Source of the DNA: Citrobacter enshiensis
GTDB taxonomy: Bacteria > Pseudomonadota > Gammaproteobacteria > Enterobacterales > Enterobacteriaceae
Direction of reading: 5' to 3'
NCBI RefSeq assembly: GCF_029338175.1
Contig: NZ_CP119862.1
Location: 1,736,001-1,800,000, forward strand
Length of the DNA: 64,000 bases
Both the position numbers and the translations under genes were made by a program. This document shows, in pieces, positions 10,238-20,299 of the stretch. The notes below the pieces were generated by a model. That model saw nothing but the letters and a program-made list of their open reading frames with translations, searched no databases and had not been told where the DNA came from. Within the stretch, counting starts at the first letter, position 1; each line of letters starts with the position of its first letter.

Positions 10238-11107
10238 ATGTATACCCTGAGCTGGCAACCGCCGTATGACTGGTCCTGGATGTTGGGTTTTCTCGCCGCG
10301 CGTGCGGTTGAGGGTGTGGAGACCGTGGACGCGTCGTCCTACGTGCGAAGTCTGGCTATCGGGGAGCATCGGGGGCTGCTGACCGCGGTGCCAGACCCTC
10401 AGACGCATTCGTTGCAAATTACCCTGAGTCCCGGTTTACAGCCCGTCGCCGCTGAATGTCTGGCGAAAATTGAGCGCCTCTTCGATCTTCGCTGTGATCC
10501 GTTGCGGGTGAGCGATGCGCTTGGCGATCTGGGGGCTGCGCGCCCAGGGTTACGACTGCCGGGCGCTGTTGATGCGTTTGAACAGGGCGTGCGGGCGATT
10601 CTGGGGCAACTGGTCAGTGTGGCGATGGCCGCTAAACTGACCGCGAAGGTGGCCCGCCGCTATGGCGAGACGCTGGAAGATGCCGCGGGCTATGTCTGTT
10701 TTCCCGGCCCTGAAACGTTGGCCGCTGCGGACCCGGTCGAGCTTAAAGCGCTGGGGATGCCGCTCAAACGTGGCGAGGCGCTGATCCATCTGGCTCAGGC
10801 TATGCTTAATGGCGCACTAACGGTCACGCCGCCCCCTGACATTGAGCTCGGCGTTAAAGATCTGCAAACGTTTCCCGGTATTGGTCGCTGGACCGCCAGC
10901 TACTTTGCGCTGCGCGGCTGGCAGGCAAAGGACATTTTTTTGCCAGACGATTATCTGATTAAACAGCGCTTTCCCGGCATGACGCCCGCTCAGATTCGGC
11001 GCTATGCCGAACGCTGGAAACCCTGGCGCTCCTACGCGTTGTTGCATATCTGGTATACGGAAGGCTGGCAGCCGTCAGTTGATGGCGAAATAGCTGGTGC
11101 TAAGTAG
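10238..11107 (+). CDS. alkA: DNA-3-methyladenine glycosylase II AlkA
   Basis: Base-excision repair glycosylase removing alkylated purines, part of the Ada regulon in E. coli. It has an N-terminal AlkA_N domain and then the helix-hairpin-helix fold. The HhH motif is FPGIGRWTASY, and the catalytic Asp238 lies in LPDDYLIK (the numbering is unchanged from E. coli because the alignment has no gaps before it). The C-terminus runs 7 residues past the E. coli protein (289 against 282 aa). As a result its last 33 bases overlap the convergent dgcE gene. A good AGGAG lies 8 bases before the ATG. Confidence 0.97.
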   Translation: MYTLSWQPPYDWSWMLGFLAARAVEGVETVDASSYVRSLAIGEHRGLLTAVPDPQTHSLQITLSPGLQPVAAECLAKIERLFDLRCDPLRVSDALGDLGAARPGLRLPGAVDAFEQGVRAILGQLVSVAMAAKLTAKVARRYGETLEDAAGYVCFPGPETLAAADPVELKALGMPLKRGEALIHLAQAMLNGALTVTPPPDIELGVKDLQTFPGIGRWTASYFALRGWQAKDIFLPDDYLIKQRFPGMTPAQIRRYAERWKPWRSYALLHIWYTEGWQPSVDGEIAGAK

Positions 11108-14100
11108 CAGATCCAACGGCTGAGCGTCGGCGATGATATCGCCATAAATCAGGTCAATCCCGATGCCGGAAAGCGCATCCATGATAACCGGCGTCTGCAC
11201 CGGACCGACAAGCGTTTTGATCCCCAGTCGCTGTGCATTCCCCTGGATGATTGAAACCAGCATTTCGTCCATCAAATTACCGTGCAGGCTGGTTGCGAGT
11301 TCGCTTTCAAGCAGCAGATAGTCAGCCATGTGCGGGGTCAGATGGCTGAAGAGTTCCAGATCGCGACCGACCTGGCTGAAAATCATCCGGCATCCCACCT
11401 GGCGCAATTTTTGAATCGCAGAAGCGGTCTCCGTTGGATGTGTGATCATGACATCGGCTGGCACAACCAGGTGCAGCAGACGCGCCGGAAGCGGGCTGTG
11501 TTCAAGGTGTGTCAGCAACTCATCAATCAGGGTCGCGCTGCTTAACCCGGCGGCGGAGAGGGGGAGGGCGACGCTCAGCCCCTTGCTGGCAACCGACGGG
11601 GCTGCGTGATGGAAAAACTCATGCAGTACGCGGCGGTCGAGCGCATGATTGAGCGCCGGGTCGACCAGTCCCGCGCGGAAGGACTGCTCTTCCATGACGT
11701 CGCCTTCACTGGTCCACAGGCGTAATGAAATCAACCAGAAACTGCATGTTTCAGGGATCCGTGGCGATGCCACCCCCCGCGCCATCATCAGCAAATGATG
11801 GTCTTTAATCATATGCCACTGCTCATCCAGCGACATCGTTCCCCGTTCTTTGTGAGCCTCTTCTTGCTGAGGTTCATACACAGTGACGCGACCGCGGCCA
11901 TTGTTTTTGGAGGCGTAACAGGCGATGTCAGCCTGTGACATGACGTCCGTTGTCAGATAATTGCGTTCGTCAATCCGCGTTATCCCGGCGCTGGCGCCAA
12001 TCCGGTGCAGGCGTCCTTCCCACATAAAGTGATAATCGTTGATGGCGTTAATCATTCGCGTTGCGATGAAACGGGCGCTTTCGATATTACAGTCTGGCAG
12101 TAACAGCCCAAACTCATCCCCGCCCAGCCGCGCCAGCATGTCGCTGGAACGGAGCATACTGAGCATGAGCGCCGAGATCTCGCGCAACAGCGCGTCACCG
12201 GCGGCATGGCCCGCACTGTCGTTTACGGCTTTGAAACGGTCAAGGTCAATAAAGACCAGGGCGTGGCGTTGGTGGGCGTCGTGAACCGTTTGCAGCAAAC
12301 GCTTCAGGTGGTTTTCGAAGCTGACCCGGTTAGCCAGATGGGTCAGGGCATCATGGGATGCGCTGTAACTGAGCTGGCGCAGCATTTTACGCGATTCAGT
12401 GACGTCCTGGATAACCAATACCGACCCAATATTGCCGCCGTCCAGCGTACTGAGCGGGGTAATGCTGTAATGGATATCGTAGTTGCCGCCGGTACGGCAA
12501 TGCAGCACCACATCCTGCTCAATCGCGGAGCGGGACATGTCCGCGCTATAGATGTTTTCCATTAACGGACCGTTGTCGCCAAAGGTGATGCGCAGCACAG
12601 TCAGTAGCGGCACCCCCATTGCGTCTTTTTGCTGCCAGCCACTCATCTTTTCCGCCACCGGGTTCATAAAGGTGACGTTCATGTCGACGTCAATACAGAC
12701 AACGGCTTCCCCGATGGAGTCCAGCGTAATGTGCAGGCGCTCTTTTTCCTGGTATAGCGCTTCGTTCAACTGCTTCACTTCGGTCATGTCCATATTGATG
12801 CCGAGTAAGCGTTCCACTTCGCCGTCTTTATTTAATACCCGGTTTGCCAGCGAACGGATATGGCGGACACCACCTTTTACCGCAATACGAAACTCCAGTT
12901 TGAAGGGACGGCGGGCGGTGAGCGCGTCCCGGATCACTCTTTCTGCGTGATCGCGATCTTCTGGCAATACGCAGTCATACCAGACTTGCCAGGAGGGTTT
13001 GATATGTGGCGGGAGCTCGTAGAGATCGAACATGCGCTTATCCCAACTGAACACGTCGGGCTGCAACTCCCACTCCCAGATGCCAATGCCGCCCGCTTCA
13101 TTCGCCAGTGTTATCCGCTCCATCAGGCGTTTATTCACCCATTCGGTCTGCTTCAGGTCGTTGATATCTTCAATCTGCGCAATAAAGTAGAGCGGGGTGG
13201 TATCGTTATGGCGCACCAGCGAGACGGTCAGCAGCGCCCACACCACTTCTCCGGCCCGGGTGTAGTAACGCTTTTCCATCGAGTAACTGTTGATATCGCC
13301 GCGAACCAGCATATTGAGCTGTTCAAGATCGTTATTGAGATCTTCCGGCCAGGTCAGTTGCTGGAACGTGAGCGCGCGTAGCTCATCCTGGCTATAGCCA
13401 AGAAACTGGCACAACGCTTTGTTCGCTTGCAGCCACTGGCCTTCGGTACCGACCAGCGCCATGCCGATGGCGGAGTATTCCATGGCGTTGCGAAAGCGCG
13501 CCTCGCTTTCGGAAATGTGTTTACGCTCAGTCCGAAACGCATACATCACCATGGTCATCACGTTGGCGGGCAGCAGAATCATTAAAAACGGCAGCCAGGG
13601 GACGTTCGCCATGATGTGGGTTTTGGGCGTTGAGAGCAGAGAGGGATCGACGGCCATCATTAATGACACCATCATCACGGTCGCGAGGAAGATTAAAAAT
13701 GCTTCCACACGTGGCAGACGTACCGCGCTCCACATCAGCAACACGATGACGCTGGTAAACGGCCACGGCAGATATTGCATTGAGAGCCAACTCAACACCA
13801 GCGTGACGGTCAGCGTCAGCAAGGTCTCAAGCAATAAACGCGGGTCACGGTGGCGCAGCAGATAATGCGGTTTAAACAGCAAACCCAGGGGAACCAGCGC
13901 CAGCGCACCGATTGATTCAGAAAGAACCCAAATAAGAAATGCTTTCAGCGGCGTGCCTTCCGGCACCAGCAACCAGACAAGGAGTCCACCCACCAGAGGC
14001 GGAACCACCGCGCTGCCTATCGCCAGCCGGATCCAGTCGCTAAGATTTTGCAACGGGTTATACCAGGGCAGGAGTTTACGCAGCAATAGTGCGCCGATGA

Positions 14101-14404
14101 CGGCTTCGAAAATGTTAATTGCGGTGTAGGTAAAGTTCAGTGAGGTGTCAGGGAAAAGCAGTAAAGCCGCGCCGAGACTGCCCAGCGAGCAGAAGAGCGC
14201 AATACCTGGCCACATGCGACCCGCGTGACGGTAAAACGCCACCATCATAATGGAGGTCGGGAACCACAAAGGCGCCAACTGTGTACCAAAACGCGATAAT
14301 TCGAGCGAAAACAGCGTAAAGATAAAGGCCACCAGGCTTAAACTGACAAGACGCAGTAAAGGGTGGGGGAGGGTAACTAAAACATGTTGGAATTGTTTAC
14401 TCAT
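11075..14404 (-). CDS. dgcE: Diguanylate cyclase DgcE (YegE) with MASE1, PAS and degenerate EAL domains
   Basis: Makes cyclic-di-GMP that drives curli and biofilm expression in E. coli. The ATG at 14404 gives 1109 aa starting MSKQFQHVL, as in E. coli YegE (1105 aa). The in-frame ATG at 14443 is rejected. Order: membrane MASE1 domain (about 1-300), three PAS/PAC domains (about 300-670), and GGDEF (about 680-840) with the intact active-site motif LGGDEFGLL. A C-terminal EAL-like domain (about 860-1109) lacks the E-x-L catalytic signature and is probably inactive. No frameshift. The 3' end overlaps convergent alkA. Confidence 0.95.
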   Translation of the reverse strand: MSKQFQHVLVTLPHPLLRLVSLSLVAFIFTLFSLELSRFGTQLAPLWFPTSIMMVAFYRHAGRMWPGIALFCSLGSLGAALLLFPDTSLNFTYTAINIFEAVIGALLLRKLLPWYNPLQNLSDWIRLAIGSAVVPPLVGGLLVWLLVPEGTPLKAFLIWVLSESIGALALVPLGLLFKPHYLLRHRDPRLLLETLLTLTVTLVLSWLSMQYLPWPFTSVIVLLMWSAVRLPRVEAFLIFLATVMMVSLMMAVDPSLLSTPKTHIMANVPWLPFLMILLPANVMTMVMYAFRTERKHISESEARFRNAMEYSAIGMALVGTEGQWLQANKALCQFLGYSQDELRALTFQQLTWPEDLNNDLEQLNMLVRGDINSYSMEKRYYTRAGEVVWALLTVSLVRHNDTTPLYFIAQIEDINDLKQTEWVNKRLMERITLANEAGGIGIWEWELQPDVFSWDKRMFDLYELPPHIKPSWQVWYDCVLPEDRDHAERVIRDALTARRPFKLEFRIAVKGGVRHIRSLANRVLNKDGEVERLLGINMDMTEVKQLNEALYQEKERLHITLDSIGEAVVCIDVDMNVTFMNPVAEKMSGWQQKDAMGVPLLTVLRITFGDNGPLMENIYSADMSRSAIEQDVVLHCRTGGNYDIHYSITPLSTLDGGNIGSVLVIQDVTESRKMLRQLSYSASHDALTHLANRVSFENHLKRLLQTVHDAHQRHALVFIDLDRFKAVNDSAGHAAGDALLREISALMLSMLRSSDMLARLGGDEFGLLLPDCNIESARFIATRMINAINDYHFMWEGRLHRIGASAGITRIDERNYLTTDVMSQADIACYASKNNGRGRVTVYEPQQEEAHKERGTMSLDEQWHMIKDHHLLMMARGVASPRIPETCSFWLISLRLWTSEGDVMEEQSFRAGLVDPALNHALDRRVLHEFFHHAAPSVASKGLSVALPLSAAGLSSATLIDELLTHLEHSPLPARLLHLVVPADVMITHPTETASAIQKLRQVGCRMIFSQVGRDLELFSHLTPHMADYLLLESELATSLHGNLMDEMLVSIIQGNAQRLGIKTLVGPVQTPVIMDALSGIGIDLIYGDIIADAQPLDLLLSTSYFAIN

Positions 14405-14744
14405 TACCGCGTTATCCGAATAGCCCGTACCGTCACGGAACACCCGGACGCGTCAGTTTTTATCTGTGGTTATGCTAGTACAAACAATTGACCATTTATA
14501 GGCCAACTGCTCATAAAATGACACGATTAGGTTAATAATTCCTTACGATTGGAAATAATTTTCCGGCCTGCTTTAAAGTTGACCGTTTTAATTTGCGAAA
14601 GGGAAAAGTTGGGGCGTAATTTAGCAGCCGCTGCGTCATCTGCTATCTCGACTGGTATCGCGCGCCTGAAATCCCTATAATTGCCGCGTTTGGCGTTTCT
14701 ACGCCGCCCTCCCTAACATCCAGGTTAATCAGGTCGCTAAATTT
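14405..14744. other. dgcE-udk divergent intergenic region
   Basis: These 340 AT-rich bases lie between the divergent starts of dgcE and udk. They must carry both promoters, but I cannot pin down a convincing -35/-10 pair by eye. No ORF, repeat or RNA gene is visible. Confidence 0.5.
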
Positions 14745-15386
14745 ATGACTGATCAGTCTCATCAGTGCGTCATTATCGGTATCGCTGGCGCGTCCGCTTC
14801 CGGCAAAAGTCTCATTGCCAGTACCCTTTATCGTGAGTTGCGTGAACAAGTCGGTGATGCACATATTGGCGTTATTCCCGAAGACAGCTATTACAAAGAT
14901 CAAAGCCATCTGTCGATGGAAGAGCGCGTAAAAACCAACTATGACCATCCGAATGCGATGGATCACAGCTTGCTGTTTCAACATCTGCAAACGCTCAAAC
15001 GCGGCTGTGCGATTGAACTGCCGGTGTATAGCTATGTTGAACATACCCGAATGAAAGAAACGGTTCGCGTCGAGCCGAAAAAAGTCATCATCCTGGAAGG
15101 CATTTTGCTGCTGACGGATGTACGGTTACGTGAAGAGATGAATTTCTCTATTTTTGTTGATACCCCGCTGGATATCTGTCTGATGCGTCGCATCAAGCGC
15201 GACGTCAATGAGCGCGGCCGTTCTATGGATTCGGTCATGGCGCAGTATCAGAAGACCGTACGTCCGATGTTCCTGCAGTTTATCGAACCGTCTAAACAGT
15301 ATGCGGACATTATTGTGCCGCGCGGTGGTAAGAACCGCATCGCTATCGATATTCTGAAAGCGAAAATCAGTCAGTTCTTTGAATAA
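14745..15386 (+). CDS. udk: Uridine/cytidine kinase Udk
   Basis: Phosphorylates uridine and cytidine to UMP and CMP in pyrimidine salvage. It is 213 aa, the E. coli length, with the P-loop [11 protein letters not shown] at residues 11-21 and near identity throughout. It is the first gene of the rightward group udk-dcd-asmA. Intact. Confidence 0.98.
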   Translation: MTDQSHQCVIIGIAGASASGKSLIASTLYRELREQVGDAHIGVIPEDSYYKDQSHLSMEERVKTNYDHPNAMDHSLLFQHLQTLKRGCAIELPVYSYVEHTRMKETVRVEPKKVIILEGILLLTDVRLREEMNFSIFVDTPLDICLMRRIKRDVNERGRSMDSVMAQYQKTVRPMFLQFIEPSKQYADIIVPRGGKNRIAIDILKAKISQFFE

Positions 15387-15426
15387 GCCCAGCGAATTGT
15401 GTACCGTTCAGTGATAACCTGGTTCG

Positions 15427-15451
15427 CCCTTGACGCACCAGGCGTCAAGGG
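15427..15451 (+). other. Intercistronic hairpin between udk and dcd
   Basis: A perfect 10-bp stem (CCCTTGACGC / GCGTCAAGGG) with a 5-base loop lies 41 bases after the udk stop and 26 bases before the dcd start. No T run follows, so it is not a classic terminator. It could stabilise udk mRNA or cause partial termination (inference). Confidence 0.6.
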
Positions 15452-15477
15452 ATTGATGCTCAAAAGGAGAAAGTACT

Positions 15478-16059
15478 ATGCGTTTGTGTGACCGAGATAT
15501 TGAAGCCTGGCTGGATGAAGGCCGTTTGTCGATCAACCCGCGACCTCCTGTAGAGCGCATCAACGGCGCTACAGTCGATGTGCGCCTGGGCAATAAGTTT
15601 CGCACGTTCAGTGGCCACACGGCCGCGTTTATCGACCTGAGTGGTCCTAAAGCTGAAGTGAGCGCCGCGCTGGATCGCGTGATGAGCGATGAAATCGTGC
15701 TGGAGGAAGGCGAGGCCTTTTTCCTGCATCCTGGCGAACTGGCGCTGGCGGTGACCTATGAATCTGTTACGCTGCCGCCGGATTTGGTGGGATGGCTGGA
15801 CGGTCGTTCTTCGCTGGCGCGTCTGGGGCTGATGGTGCACGTCACTGCGCACCGCATCGATCCCGGCTGGTCGGGTTGTATTGTGCTGGAGTTCTACAAT
15901 TCCGGGAAATTACCGCTGGCGCTGCGCCCTGGCATGTTGATTGGCGCGCTGAGCTTCGAGCCGCTTTCCGGCCCGGCAGCGCGCCCGTACAATCGTCGTG
16001 AAGATGCGAAGTATCGCGATCAACAAGGCGCTGTTGCCAGTCGGATTGATAAAGACTAA
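15478..16059 (+). CDS. dcd: dCTP deaminase Dcd
   Basis: Deaminates dCTP to dUTP, the main source of dUMP for thymidylate synthesis. It is 193 aa, the E. coli length, with the family core RSSLARLG and [13 protein letters not shown] and the catalytic Glu in [17 protein letters not shown] stands 8 bases before the ATG. Intact. Confidence 0.98.
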   Translation: MRLCDRDIEAWLDEGRLSINPRPPVERINGATVDVRLGNKFRTFSGHTAAFIDLSGPKAEVSAALDRVMSDEIVLEEGEAFFLHPGELALAVTYESVTLPPDLVGWLDGRSSLARLGLMVHVTAHRIDPGWSGCIVLEFYNSGKLPLALRPGMLIGALSFEPLSGPAARPYNRREDAKYRDQQGAVASRIDKD

Positions 16060-16085
16060 GCCTTTTCCGATCCATTGAGGATAGC

Positions 16086-17939
16086 ATGAGACGATTTCTG
16101 ACGACGCTGATGATTTTACTGGTCGTGCTGGTGGCCGGTTTTTCTGCGTTAGTTATGTTGGTAAATCCAAATGATTTCCGCGCTTATATGGTGCAGCAGG
16201 TTGCTGCGCGTAGCGGATATCAACTCGAACTGGATGGTCCACTGCGTTGGCATGTCTGGCCGCAGCTTAGCATCCTCTCCGGGCGGATGACCTTAACGGC
16301 ACATGGCGCAAGTGAGCCGTTAATTCGCGCTGACAACATGCGTCTGGACGTCTCTTTGTGGCCGCTTCTGAGCCATCAGCTCAAGGTTGAGCAGGTGATG
16401 CTGAAAGGGGCGGTGATCCAACTGACCCCGCAATCGGAAGCGGTGCTCAGCAAAGACGCCCCGGTTGCGCCAAAAGACAATACATTACCGGATATCGCCG
16501 AAGATCGCGGCTGGTCGTTTGATATCGCCAGTTTACGCGTGGCGGACAGCGTGCTGGTTTTCCAGCATGAAAACGATGAGCAGGTGACGGTTCGCGATAT
16601 CCGCCTGCAAATGGAACAGGATACCCAACATCGCGGTTCGTTCGAGTTTTCCGGACGCGTCAATCGTGACCAGCGCGATCTCAACCTCGCTCTGAATGGT
16701 ACGGTTGATGCTTCTGATTACCCGCATAATCTGACGGCCACGATTCAACAGTTCACCTGGCAATTGCAGGGCGCCGATTTACCGAAGCAGGGGATTCAGG
16801 GGCAAGGACAATTGCAGGCACAGTGGCAGGAAGAGGAAAAAAGGCTCTCTTTTAGCCAGCTGAATTTGACCGCCAATGACAGCACGCTCACCGGAAAAAC
16901 AGAGGTAACGCTCAATGATAAACCGGAATGGGTGATTGACCTCCAGTTTGGCAAGCTGAATCTTGATAATCTTCTCCCGCGCAGTGAAGAGGCGCCTGGC
17001 GCAAACGGTATTGCGCAGCAGGTGCAGAGCCAGCCAACGCTGGCGAGACCGGTTATCTCTTCACGGATTGATGAACCGGCTTACAGCGGCTTGCACAGTT
17101 TTTCTGCTGACATTTCGCTGCAGGCTGCCAATGTGCGCTGGCGGGAAATGGAATTTACCGATGTTGCCGCCAAAATGTCGAATCAGTCAGGGCTGCTGAA
17201 TATCGACCAACTACAGGGGAAACTCGATGGCGGTCTGGTGTCGCTACCGGGCGCACTGGATGCCAGGGCGCAGGAACCACAGGCGGTGTTTCATCCTCGT
17301 CTTGAGAATGTGGAGATTGGAACTATTCTTCAGGCCTTTAATTACCCCATCTCTCTGACCGGGAAGATGTCGCTGACCGGGGAGTTTTCTGGCGCGGATA
17401 TTGATGCACAGGCGTTTCGTCACAGCTGGCAGGGTCAGGCGCATGTTGAAATGAACGACACGCACATGGAAGGGATGAACTTCCAACAACTGGTGCAACA
17501 GGCCGTGGAGCGAAACGGGGGCGATGTACAATCACAACAAAGTTTCGATAACGCCACGCGTCTGGATCACTTTGAGAGCGATGTCACGCTCAGAAAAGGT
17601 GAGCTGACGCTCAACGATATGCAGGGGCAATCTTCGCATCTGGCGCTTTCCGGTAAAGGGACGTTGGATCTTAGCGATCAGACCTGTGACACCCAGTTTA
17701 ATCTTCTGGTACTCGACGGCTGGACAGGGGACAGTAAGCTGGTCTCTTTCTTGAAAGAGACGCCGGTTCCGCTCCGGGTTTACGGGAGTTGGGATTCTCT
17801 GAATTACAGCCTACAGGTAGACCAGGTCTTGCGTAAACACATGCAGGATGAAGCGAAACGTCGTCTCAACAACTGGGCGGATCGCAATAAAGATAGCCGT
17901 AACGGTAAAGACGTGAAGCAGTTGCTTGATAAGATGTAA
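16086..17939 (+). CDS. asmA: AsmA family inner-membrane protein
   Basis: AsmA-like proteins span the envelope and are linked to outer-membrane biogenesis and phospholipid transport. It is 617 aa, the E. coli length, with one N-terminal transmembrane helix (about 4-27) and a long periplasmic beta-rich body including the C-terminal DUF490-like part. It follows dcd by 26 bases. Its last 17 bases, including the stop codon, form the start of a 40-bp tandem duplication that continues past the gene. Confidence 0.96.
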   Translation: MRRFLTTLMILLVVLVAGFSALVMLVNPNDFRAYMVQQVAARSGYQLELDGPLRWHVWPQLSILSGRMTLTAHGASEPLIRADNMRLDVSLWPLLSHQLKVEQVMLKGAVIQLTPQSEAVLSKDAPVAPKDNTLPDIAEDRGWSFDIASLRVADSVLVFQHENDEQVTVRDIRLQMEQDTQHRGSFEFSGRVNRDQRDLNLALNGTVDASDYPHNLTATIQQFTWQLQGADLPKQGIQGQGQLQAQWQEEEKRLSFSQLNLTANDSTLTGKTEVTLNDKPEWVIDLQFGKLNLDNLLPRSEEAPGANGIAQQVQSQPTLARPVISSRIDEPAYSGLHSFSADISLQAANVRWREMEFTDVAAKMSNQSGLLNIDQLQGKLDGGLVSLPGALDARAQEPQAVFHPRLENVEIGTILQAFNYPISLTGKMSLTGEFSGADIDAQAFRHSWQGQAHVEMNDTHMEGMNFQQLVQQAVERNGGDVQSQQSFDNATRLDHFESDVTLRKGELTLNDMQGQSSHLALSGKGTLDLSDQTCDTQFNLLVLDGWTGDSKLVSFLKETPVPLRVYGSWDSLNYSLQVDQVLRKHMQDEAKRRLNNWADRNKDSRNGKDVKQLLDKM

Positions 17940-18002
17940 GAATTAACCGGATGGTCACCAAATGCTTGATAAGATGTAAGAATTAACCGGATGGTCACCA
18001 AA
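17923..18002. repeat. Perfect 40-bp tandem duplication at the asmA 3' end
   Basis: Bases 17923-17962 and 17963-18002 are identical. The unit covers the last 5 sense codons of asmA (the first one partial), its TAA and the left arm of the asmA/yegH terminator. asmA ends in the first copy, so the protein is not changed. It could be a recent slippage duplication or an assembly artefact. Confidence 0.95.
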
Positions 18003-18022
18003 TTGCTGGCCATCCGGTTTTC
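17987..18022. terminator. Bidirectional terminator between asmA and yegH
   Basis: An 8-bp GC-rich stem, CCGGATGG (17987-17994) / CCATCCGG (18010-18017), is followed by TTTT on the plus strand and by A-rich sequence on the other side. It separates convergent asmA and yegH. The left arm is present twice because of the 40-bp duplication. Confidence 0.75.
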
Positions 18023-18024
18023 CA

Positions 18025-19612
18025 TCACACCTCGTAGTCCAGATCATCCTCATCATGGCGCAGCGGAATCAACTGAACCTTTTGCACCCGGTGGCTTTCG
18101 ACCTGTAGCGTTTTTAACAGATAATCGCCGACCTGAACTTCTTCACCGGGCTTCGGTACCCGCTGTAGGTATTCCATCAGCAGCCCGGCGATAGTGTGGT
18201 ATTCACGTTTCTCGTCCAGCGGCAACGGGACATATTGCACAAGGTCTTCCAGCGGCATATGGCCATTGGCGGTCCAGGAGCCGTCCGGGTTCTTCTGAAT
18301 GTCGTGACGGGCGTCGATCTCCTCGATTTCATTGGGCAGGTTCCCGGCAATCGTCTCCATCACATCACTGAGTGTGACTATCCCTTCGACAGAACCAAAC
18401 TCATCCACGACAAAGGCAAAGTGGGTACGCGCGTTACGGAATTGCTCCAGGGCGGTAAGCAACGGCAGCGTTTCCGGGAACACCAGCGGCTGGCGGATCA
18501 AGCGCCCGCAGGTCGAGCGGCTTCGCCACGCAAGATTGCTGCAACAGGTCGATGACGTGCACCACGCCAAGCAAATCTTCTTGCTCATTTTCTGCGGTGA
18601 CCACCAGACGGGTATGCTGATTTTTCTCCAGCAAGGCGCGAACGTCTGCTTCGGGAGCGCTGAGATCGATATGCTCAATATCGTGACGCGAGGTCATGAT
18701 ACTGCTGACAGTACGTTGATTCAGATTCAGGACCCGCCCAATCATCCGCCGCTCTTGCGGATTGAAGATCTGGCGATTATCGTGATCCACCAGCATTGAG
18801 GCGGTTTGCGCATCCAGTTCTGCGTCTTCTTTTTGCCCGCTCAGCAGGCGCATGACCGCCTCTGTGGTGCGCTGGCGCAAGGTATGGTTCGCAGACAGAA
18901 AGCGACGGCGGTTAAAAATAGCCAGTTGGTTAAGGGCTTCAATCATCACCGAGAAACCAATAGCGGCATACAGATAACCTTTCGGAATGTGGAACCCAAA
19001 CCCATCCGCCACAAGGCTGAACCCGATCATCAGCAGGAAGCTGAGACACAGAATAACGATAGTCGGGTGGCTGTTAACAAAGCGCGTCAGGGACTTGCTG
19101 GCGAGCAGCATCAGGCTAATGGCGACAATCACGGCGGCCATCATGACGGCAAGGTGATCAACCATCCCCACGGCGGTGATGACCGAATCGAGCGAGAAGA
19201 TGGCATCCAGTACCACTATTTGCGCCACCACACCCCAGAATTTTGCCCCCTTACGCTGTGTGGGATTATCGCTGTCTTTCCCTTCCAGCCTTTCGTTCAG
19301 CTCCATGGTGGCTTTAAACAGTAAGAAGAAGCCGCCAAACAGCATAATCAGGTCACGTGCGCTGAAGCTAAGCTCATGCACGGTGAAGAGGGGGTTGGTC
19401 AACGTGACCAGCCATGAGATTGACGCCAGCAGCAGCAGGCGCATGACCATTGCTAGCAGCAGCCCGATGATACGCGCGCGGTCACGCTGCGCAGGAGGCA
19501 GTTTTTCAGCGAGGATAGCAATAAAGACGAGGTTATCAATGCCGAGGACTAACTCAATCACAATAAGCGTGACGAGTCCGGCCCAGATTGACGGATCGGC
19601 AATCCATTCCAT
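18025..19612 (-). CDS. yegH: TerC/CBS/CorC-domain membrane protein YegH (interrupted by indels)
   Basis: Predicted inner-membrane transporter-like protein. The N-terminus is a TerC domain (about 1-230) with [12 protein letters not shown] and LDAIFSLDS motifs, then two CBS domains (about 300-430), then a CorC/HlyC domain ending DDLDYEV. E. coli YegH is 527 aa. Here the frame breaks around 18500-18545: after HVIDLLQQS one base is missing and two are extra within about 40 bases, leaving two overlapping frames (18434-19612 and 18025-18678). Conservation resumes perfectly on both sides, so a sequence error or a very recent mutation is likely. YegH function is not established. Confidence 0.85.
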
Positions 19613-20299
19613 AGTAAACGTAATACCCCTGGTTATATGACAATTGTCACAATTCGATCATGGATAAAGCTGGGCCAAATTGCAATGCCGCAACGCGATT
19701 TCTCTTCCTTTTATATCAAATGGCGGCAGCGGAAAATTGACGTCAAAATAACCACACTATTTTCACAGAGGATGCATAGAGTGCGGAATTATATTTAGGA
19801 TATATCGCAGGTAGTTGGTCGAAATGAATATTGTCAACATCAATAAAATCCTAAAATTATAAACAAACCAGGCTTAATATTAATCTTAAAAAGAGTGAGG
19901 TACAGACTTGTTACCTTGCCTGCTATTACGTTAGCTGCAACAATTCTGGCAACATTAACGGCCTGGCAATAAAAATATTCTTCCGCGACGAAGCAGACGC
20001 GCTCTGTGCTTTATTATTTTCTGCGATGTGGCTTCGTTGGTAAGAATGTGAAAATAAAGAGGATTAAAAACATAAATGAATCAGTGTATTGGTAGCTAGA
20101 AAGCCAAGGGCGGTAGCGTGCCTGGCTGCCTGAAGACGAGCCCTCAATTATTCTGTCAATAGCCTGTGGACGAAAGCCGATTTTTTAGGATTGATGCCAG
20201 TTAAATTCCTGGTCAATTAACTGCAAGGTAAATATGAACAGGTGAAGTCGCTATTTAAAATGCACAGGATAATTACTCTGCCAAAGTGATAAATAATCA
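19613..20299 (+). promoter_or_regulatory. Colanic acid operon control region and long untranslated leader
   Basis: These 687 AT-rich bases between divergent yegH and wza hold the colanic acid promoter region. Visible elements are a JUMPstart/ops sequence at 20082-20120 and a weak RcsAB-like stretch TTAGGATATATCGC at 19796-19809, matching about 10 of 14 consensus positions. A possible -35 TTGTCA lies at 19831. In E. coli the Rcs phosphorelay with RcsA activates this promoter and RfaH antiterminates it. The exact promoter cannot be fixed by eye. Confidence 0.5.
20082..20120 (+). promoter_or_regulatory. JUMPstart with ops element upstream of wza
   Basis: The 39-base block begins CAGTG and contains GGTAGCT, ending with the exact 12-base ops core GGCGGTAGCGTG (20109-20120). 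RfaH is recruited to RNA polymerase paused at ops and keeps it transcribing through long surface-polysaccharide operons. It lies 180 bases before the wza start. Confidence 0.9.
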
